Shown: positions 61,222 through 64,000 of the stretch, one piece after another | How positions within the stretch are numbered: the stretch's first letter is position 1 | Layout of the letters: each line of letters opens with the position of its first letter | Assembly: GCF_025452235.1 (NCBI RefSeq) | Contig: NZ_CP104965.1 | Location: 992,001-1,056,000, forward strand | Direction of reading: 5' to 3' | Length of the DNA: 64,000 nucleotides | Source of the DNA: Devosia neptuniae | Lineage (GTDB): Bacteria; Pseudomonadota; Alphaproteobacteria; Rhizobiales; Devosiaceae | Made by a program: the position numbers and the translations under genes | The notes under the pieces: generated by a model | The model's database searches: none | Seen by the model: only the letters and a program-made list of their open reading frames with translations | Told to the model about the DNA's origin: nothing

Positions 61222-62130
61222 ATGCAGGAGCTGACCGAACTGGAGACCTTTGTTGCGACGGCGCGGCTTGGCAGTTTCGCTGCGGCCGCACAGCAACTCG
61301 GCATCTCTGCCACCATGGTCGGCCGCCGTATCCAGAACCTTGAAGACCGCTACGGCGCTCGCTTGCTCGAGCGGACGACGCGGGTTCATAAGCTGACAAT
61401 GTTCGGCACGCAGTTTCTGGAGCAATCGATCCGCATTCTCGATGAGCTTGCGGTCCTTGATGAATTGTCCAGTCCGGCTGCCGCGCTCAAGGGGAGCCTG
61501 CGCATCTCGGCCCCAACCACGCTGGGCGTTACGACACTGGGACCGGCAATCGCCGAATTTGCCAGGGCCCATCCGGCACTGTCGGTGGAATTGTCGCTGT
61601 CGAACCGGCGGGTAGATCTTGTCGCCGAGGGCTATGATCTGGCGATCCGTGTCGGCGATCTTCCCTCGTCCACGCTGGTGAGCCGGCGCATCGGCACCTA
61701 TCGCCTCATCTGCTGCGCCGCACCATCGTGGCTGGCCCTGCATGGGCGACCGGCTGCGCCCATGGATCTGGCCACGGGCGGCTGCATCGTGAACAGCAAT
61801 TTCAACCCGCCCGATGTCTGGCACTTCACCGGTGCCAAGGGCGAGGCGATTGCCGCCAGGATTTCGGGCGCCTTGCAGCTGGATAGCGACGAAGCACAGC
61901 GGATCATTGCACGGCAGGGCGGCGGCATCGCCTACCTGCCGGCCGATCTGGTGCGGCCAGACCTGCAGGATGGCAGCCTGGTCCAGTTGCTAGAGGACTT
62001 CGGCACGGATTCCATGTCCATCCATGCGATCTACCCGTCGCGCCGGCTGCTGCCCAAGCGCGTTGTCGCGGCGATCGATGCACTTGCCGCAGCGCTCAGC
62101 CGCAGCGACTTTGCGATCTCCCGGCGATGA
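61222..62130 (+). CDS. LysR-family transcriptional regulator
   Basis: A 302-residue regulator from ATG 61222 (MQELTELETFVATARLGSFA), with GGGAG upstream. The helix-turn-helix is AAAAQQLGISATMVGRRIQN; the effector domain has SLRISAPTTLGVTTLGPAIA and CRP-like GYDLAIRVGDLPSSTLVSRR. Of the CrgA/AaeR-like subgroup that commonly controls a divergent oxidoreductase, here the MDR dehydrogenase and probably the ester-cyclase gene. Confidence 0.92.
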   Translation: MQELTELETFVATARLGSFAAAAQQLGISATMVGRRIQNLEDRYGARLLERTTRVHKLTMFGTQFLEQSIRILDELAVLDELSSPAAALKGSLRISAPTTLGVTTLGPAIAEFARAHPALSVELSLSNRRVDLVAEGYDLAIRVGDLPSSTLVSRRIGTYRLICCAAPSWLALHGRPAAPMDLATGGCIVNSNFNPPDVWHFTGAKGEAIAARISGALQLDSDEAQRIIARQGGGIAYLPADLVRPDLQDGSLVQLLEDFGTDSMSIHAIYPSRRLLPKRVVAAIDALAAALSRSDFAISRR

Positions 62131-62327
62131 CTCAGGAGCGCGCCTCGAAGTCCGATTAGGGCCTGGTGTGAGGACTGGACCCACTTCAGGTACGTGCCGC
62201 CGCATTGGCCGCGAGGCTTGCCGGCATCGCCCCAGTGCCGCGGGAACACCGACATAGCCTTGAGCGCGCGAACGCATTAATGAAGGCGCGCGGGGGCACG
62301 CGGTCTTCGCCAAATGCAGGGAATGCC

Positions 62328-63134
62328 ATGTCCGTCCAGAGCCAGGCCAAGCGCCTTACCACGCGCGATATACGGGCCAAGAAGCGCAGCGGCGAGAATC
62401 TCGCCATGCTCACCGCCTATGATTATGTGACCGCGGCCCTGCTCGATCAGGCAGGAATCGATATCCTGCTGGTCGGCGACAGCCTGGGCAATGTGGTGCT
62501 GGGACATGAAACCACCCTGCCCGTCACGCTGGACGACATGATCCGCCATGCGGCCGCCGTGCAGCGCGGCACCAATCACGCGCTGGTGGTGTGCGACCTG
62601 CCCTTCGGCACCGCGACCGACCCCGACACAGCCTTGCGCAATGCGGTCACCCTGTTGCAGCAGACCGGGGTCCAGGCCGTCAAGATCGAGGGCGGGGCAG
62701 CAGCCGCACCGACCGTTTCCCGGCTGGTCGGGCAGGGCATTGCCGTCATGGCCCATATCGGGCTGACGCCGCAATCGGTGCATCAATTGGGTGGCTATTA
62801 CCGCCATGGCAAGCAGGAGAAAGAGGCGCGCGAGCTAATCGCATCGGCCAAGGCGCTGCAGGCGGCGGGCGCCTTTGCCATCGTGCTGGAATTCCTTGTG
62901 CCGGAACTCGCCGCCGAGATTACCCAGCTGCTGGACATACCCACCATCGGCATCGGCTCGGGTGCCGATTGCGCCGGGCAGGTGCTGGTGATCAACGACC
63001 TGATCGGGCTGAGCGTCACCCCGCCGCCCGGCTTTGCCAAGCCGAAAGCCGATGTCGCTGCGATTGTCCGCGCCGCCGCCACTGCCTATATCGCAGAGGT
63101 CAAAACTCCAAAGGACCCCTCCCTTGGCCAGTAA
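62328..63134 (+). CDS. panB: 3-methyl-2-oxobutanoate hydroxymethyltransferase
   Basis: Makes ketopantoate from ketoisovalerate and methylene-tetrahydrofolate, the first committed step to pantothenate. The product is 268 residues from ATG 62328 (MSVQSQAKRLTTRDIRAKKR), with AGGGAA upstream; the frame opens at 62205. LTAYDYVTAALLDQAGIDIL, VGDSLGNVVLGHETTLPVTL, VKIEGG, AHIGLTPQSVHQLGGY and IGIGSGADCAGQVLV are family signatures. Overlaps coaBC by 11 bases. Confidence 0.97.
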   Translation: MSVQSQAKRLTTRDIRAKKRSGENLAMLTAYDYVTAALLDQAGIDILLVGDSLGNVVLGHETTLPVTLDDMIRHAAAVQRGTNHALVVCDLPFGTATDPDTALRNAVTLLQQTGVQAVKIEGGAAAAPTVSRLVGQGIAVMAHIGLTPQSVHQLGGYYRHGKQEKEARELIASAKALQAAGAFAIVLEFLVPELAAEITQLLDIPTIGIGSGADCAGQVLVINDLIGLSVTPPPGFAKPKADVAAIVRAAATAYIAEVKTPKDPSLGQ

Positions 63135-64000
63135 CATCCTCATCGCCGTCACCGGCAGCATCTCAGCCTACAAGATTGCCGATGTCGTCTCCGCCCTCAC
63201 CAAGCAGGGCCATCAGGTGCAATGCATCCTGAGCGCCAGCGCGCAGCAGTTCATCACCCCCTTGGTGCTCGAAACGCTGAGCGGGCGGCCGGTCAAATCG
63301 GACCTGTTCGGCGCCGATATTTCGGGCACCGAGCATATCGATCTGGCGCGCTGGGCCGATGTCTTTGTCGTGGCCCCGGCCACGGCCAATGTGCTGGCCA
63401 AGCTGGCGCTGGGCCTGGCCGATGACCTGCTGACCACGGTGGCTCTGGCTACCAGGGCACCCATGCTGATCGCGCCGGCCATGAACACGGTGATGTGGGA
63501 GCATCCCGCCACCCAGGGCCATCTGCAAACGCTGCAGCAACGCGGCGTCGGCGTGATCGATCCGGCTGCCGGAACGCTGGCCTGCGGCGAAGTGGGGATC
63601 GGCAAATTGGCCCCCATCCCCGCCATTGTCGCGGCCATCGAAGCGGCCCTGGTTCAGCCTGCCACCGATCTTGCCGGCACAACGGTGCTGATCACCGCCG
63701 GTCCCACCACCAGCCCGATCGACGCGGTGCGCTATATTACCAATCACTCGACCGGCCGCATGGGCGCGGCCATGGCCGAGGAAGCGCTGCGGCGCGGCGC
63801 TTCGGTGCGCTATGTGCTGGGCATGGACAAGGGCGTGGTGCGCCCGGTTCCGCCCAGGGACAGTGCCAGCCGCTTCACGCTGGTCGAGGTGCAAACCGCC
63901 GAGGAGATGGCCCAGGCCGCGCTGGGTTTCCTGCCGCAGGTCAATGGCGTGATCGCCACCGCCGCCGTGCTGGATTATCGCGTGGCCACCCCGTCGACCA
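63124..64000 (+). CDS. coaBC: Bifunctional phosphopantothenoylcysteine decarboxylase/ligase CoaBC (partial)
   Basis: Runs past the window end; 292 residues are visible. The start is TTG 63124 (AAGGA eight bases upstream), inside panB. CoaC flavoprotein part: AVTGSISAYKIADV, the His in SGTEHIDLARW, PATANVLAKLALGLADDLLT, APAMNTVMWEHPATQ and the clamp Cys in LACGEVGIGKLA. CoaB ligase part begins VLITAGPTTSPIDAVRYITN then HSTGRMGAAMAEEA. The enzyme joins cysteine to phosphopantothenate and decarboxylates it, so panB-coaBC is a coenzyme A unit. Confidence 0.95.
   Translation, partial: MASNILIAVTGSISAYKIADVVSALTKQGHQVQCILSASAQQFITPLVLETLSGRPVKSDLFGADISGTEHIDLARWADVFVVAPATANVLAKLALGLADDLLTTVALATRAPMLIAPAMNTVMWEHPATQGHLQTLQQRGVGVIDPAAGTLACGEVGIGKLAPIPAIVAAIEAALVQPATDLAGTTVLITAGPTTSPIDAVRYITNHSTGRMGAAMAEEALRRGASVRYVLGMDKGVVRPVPPRDSASRFTLVEVQTAEEMAQAALGFLPQVNGVIATAAVLDYRVATPST

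Noticed and set aside
60991..61824. 277-residue minus-strand frame opposite the LysR gene
   Set aside because: Most of it is antisense shadow; only the last 46 residues, with their own ribosome binding site, are kept as a doubtful small gene.

Overview
The window reads as chromosomal DNA of a high-GC alphaproteobacterium of the order Hyphomicrobiales. The strongest evidence is the order ahcY - ptsH (HPr) - EIIA-Man - short hprK - chvG - chvI - pckA, the short HprK without its N-terminal domain, an MbfA-type ferritin/VIT iron exporter with Irr-type (ICE) operators, and TTAACCAT / TTAA-N7-TTAA CtrA-type sites before cell-wall genes. A Devosia-like genus is my best guess from overall protein flavour, but that is inference. 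No rRNA, tRNA, CRISPR array, insertion sequence or complete prophage was seen.

Layout. 1-6530: lipoprotein lytic transglycosylase, a large hybrid histidine kinase on the minus strand, and polA. 6530-8470: an AT-richer accessory patch with a minimal DNA methyltransferase, a convergent winged-helix protein, and a GIY-YIG nuclease gene bracketed by two copies of a long palindromic repeat. 8470-20830: a P-loop kinase, two small unknown genes, tsaE, a PAS histidine kinase whose H-box histidine is replaced by tyrosine, ahcY, the regulatory PTS, ChvG/ChvI and pckA. 20980-28590: SleB-type cell-wall hydrolase, HAD phosphatase, SelO pseudokinase, gamma carbonic anhydrase, a DeoR regulator and a GGDEF-EAL protein. 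28610-33975: a complete dipeptide-type ABC importer. 34200-47850: mixed metabolism (two aldo/keto reductases, Gfo/Idh/MocA dehydrogenase, glycerate 2-kinase, a DUF1045-phnM pair, LacI and LysR regulators, TrhO, a hydrolase without a normal start codon, MbfA). 47900-53700: a TrxB-like flavoprotein, then a glycan patch (O-antigen-ligase-like protein plus three glycosyltransferases). 53700-59400: VOC/TetR pair, an orphan phage-tail-like DUF2793/S74 protein, and a SitABCD-type Mn/Fe importer behind a Fur/Mur-like box. 59500-64000: ester-cyclase-like protein, quinone-oxidoreductase-like dehydrogenase and divergent LysR, then panB overlapping coaBC, which runs off the end.

Functional threads: metal homeostasis (mbfA with tandem Irr-type boxes; sitABCD with a Mur-type box), the PTS-ChvGI-pckA switch linking envelope stress and carbon metabolism, SAM recycling (ahcY behind a 22-bp operator-like palindrome), coenzyme A synthesis (panB-coaBC), and cell-wall remodelling under probable cell-cycle control. 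The most unusual items are the repeat family and its association with small nuclease genes or remnants, the H-to-Y kinase, the methyltransferase cassette, the hydrolase that appears to start at ATC, and the orphan tail-spike-like gene whose ribosome binding site lies inside a hairpin.
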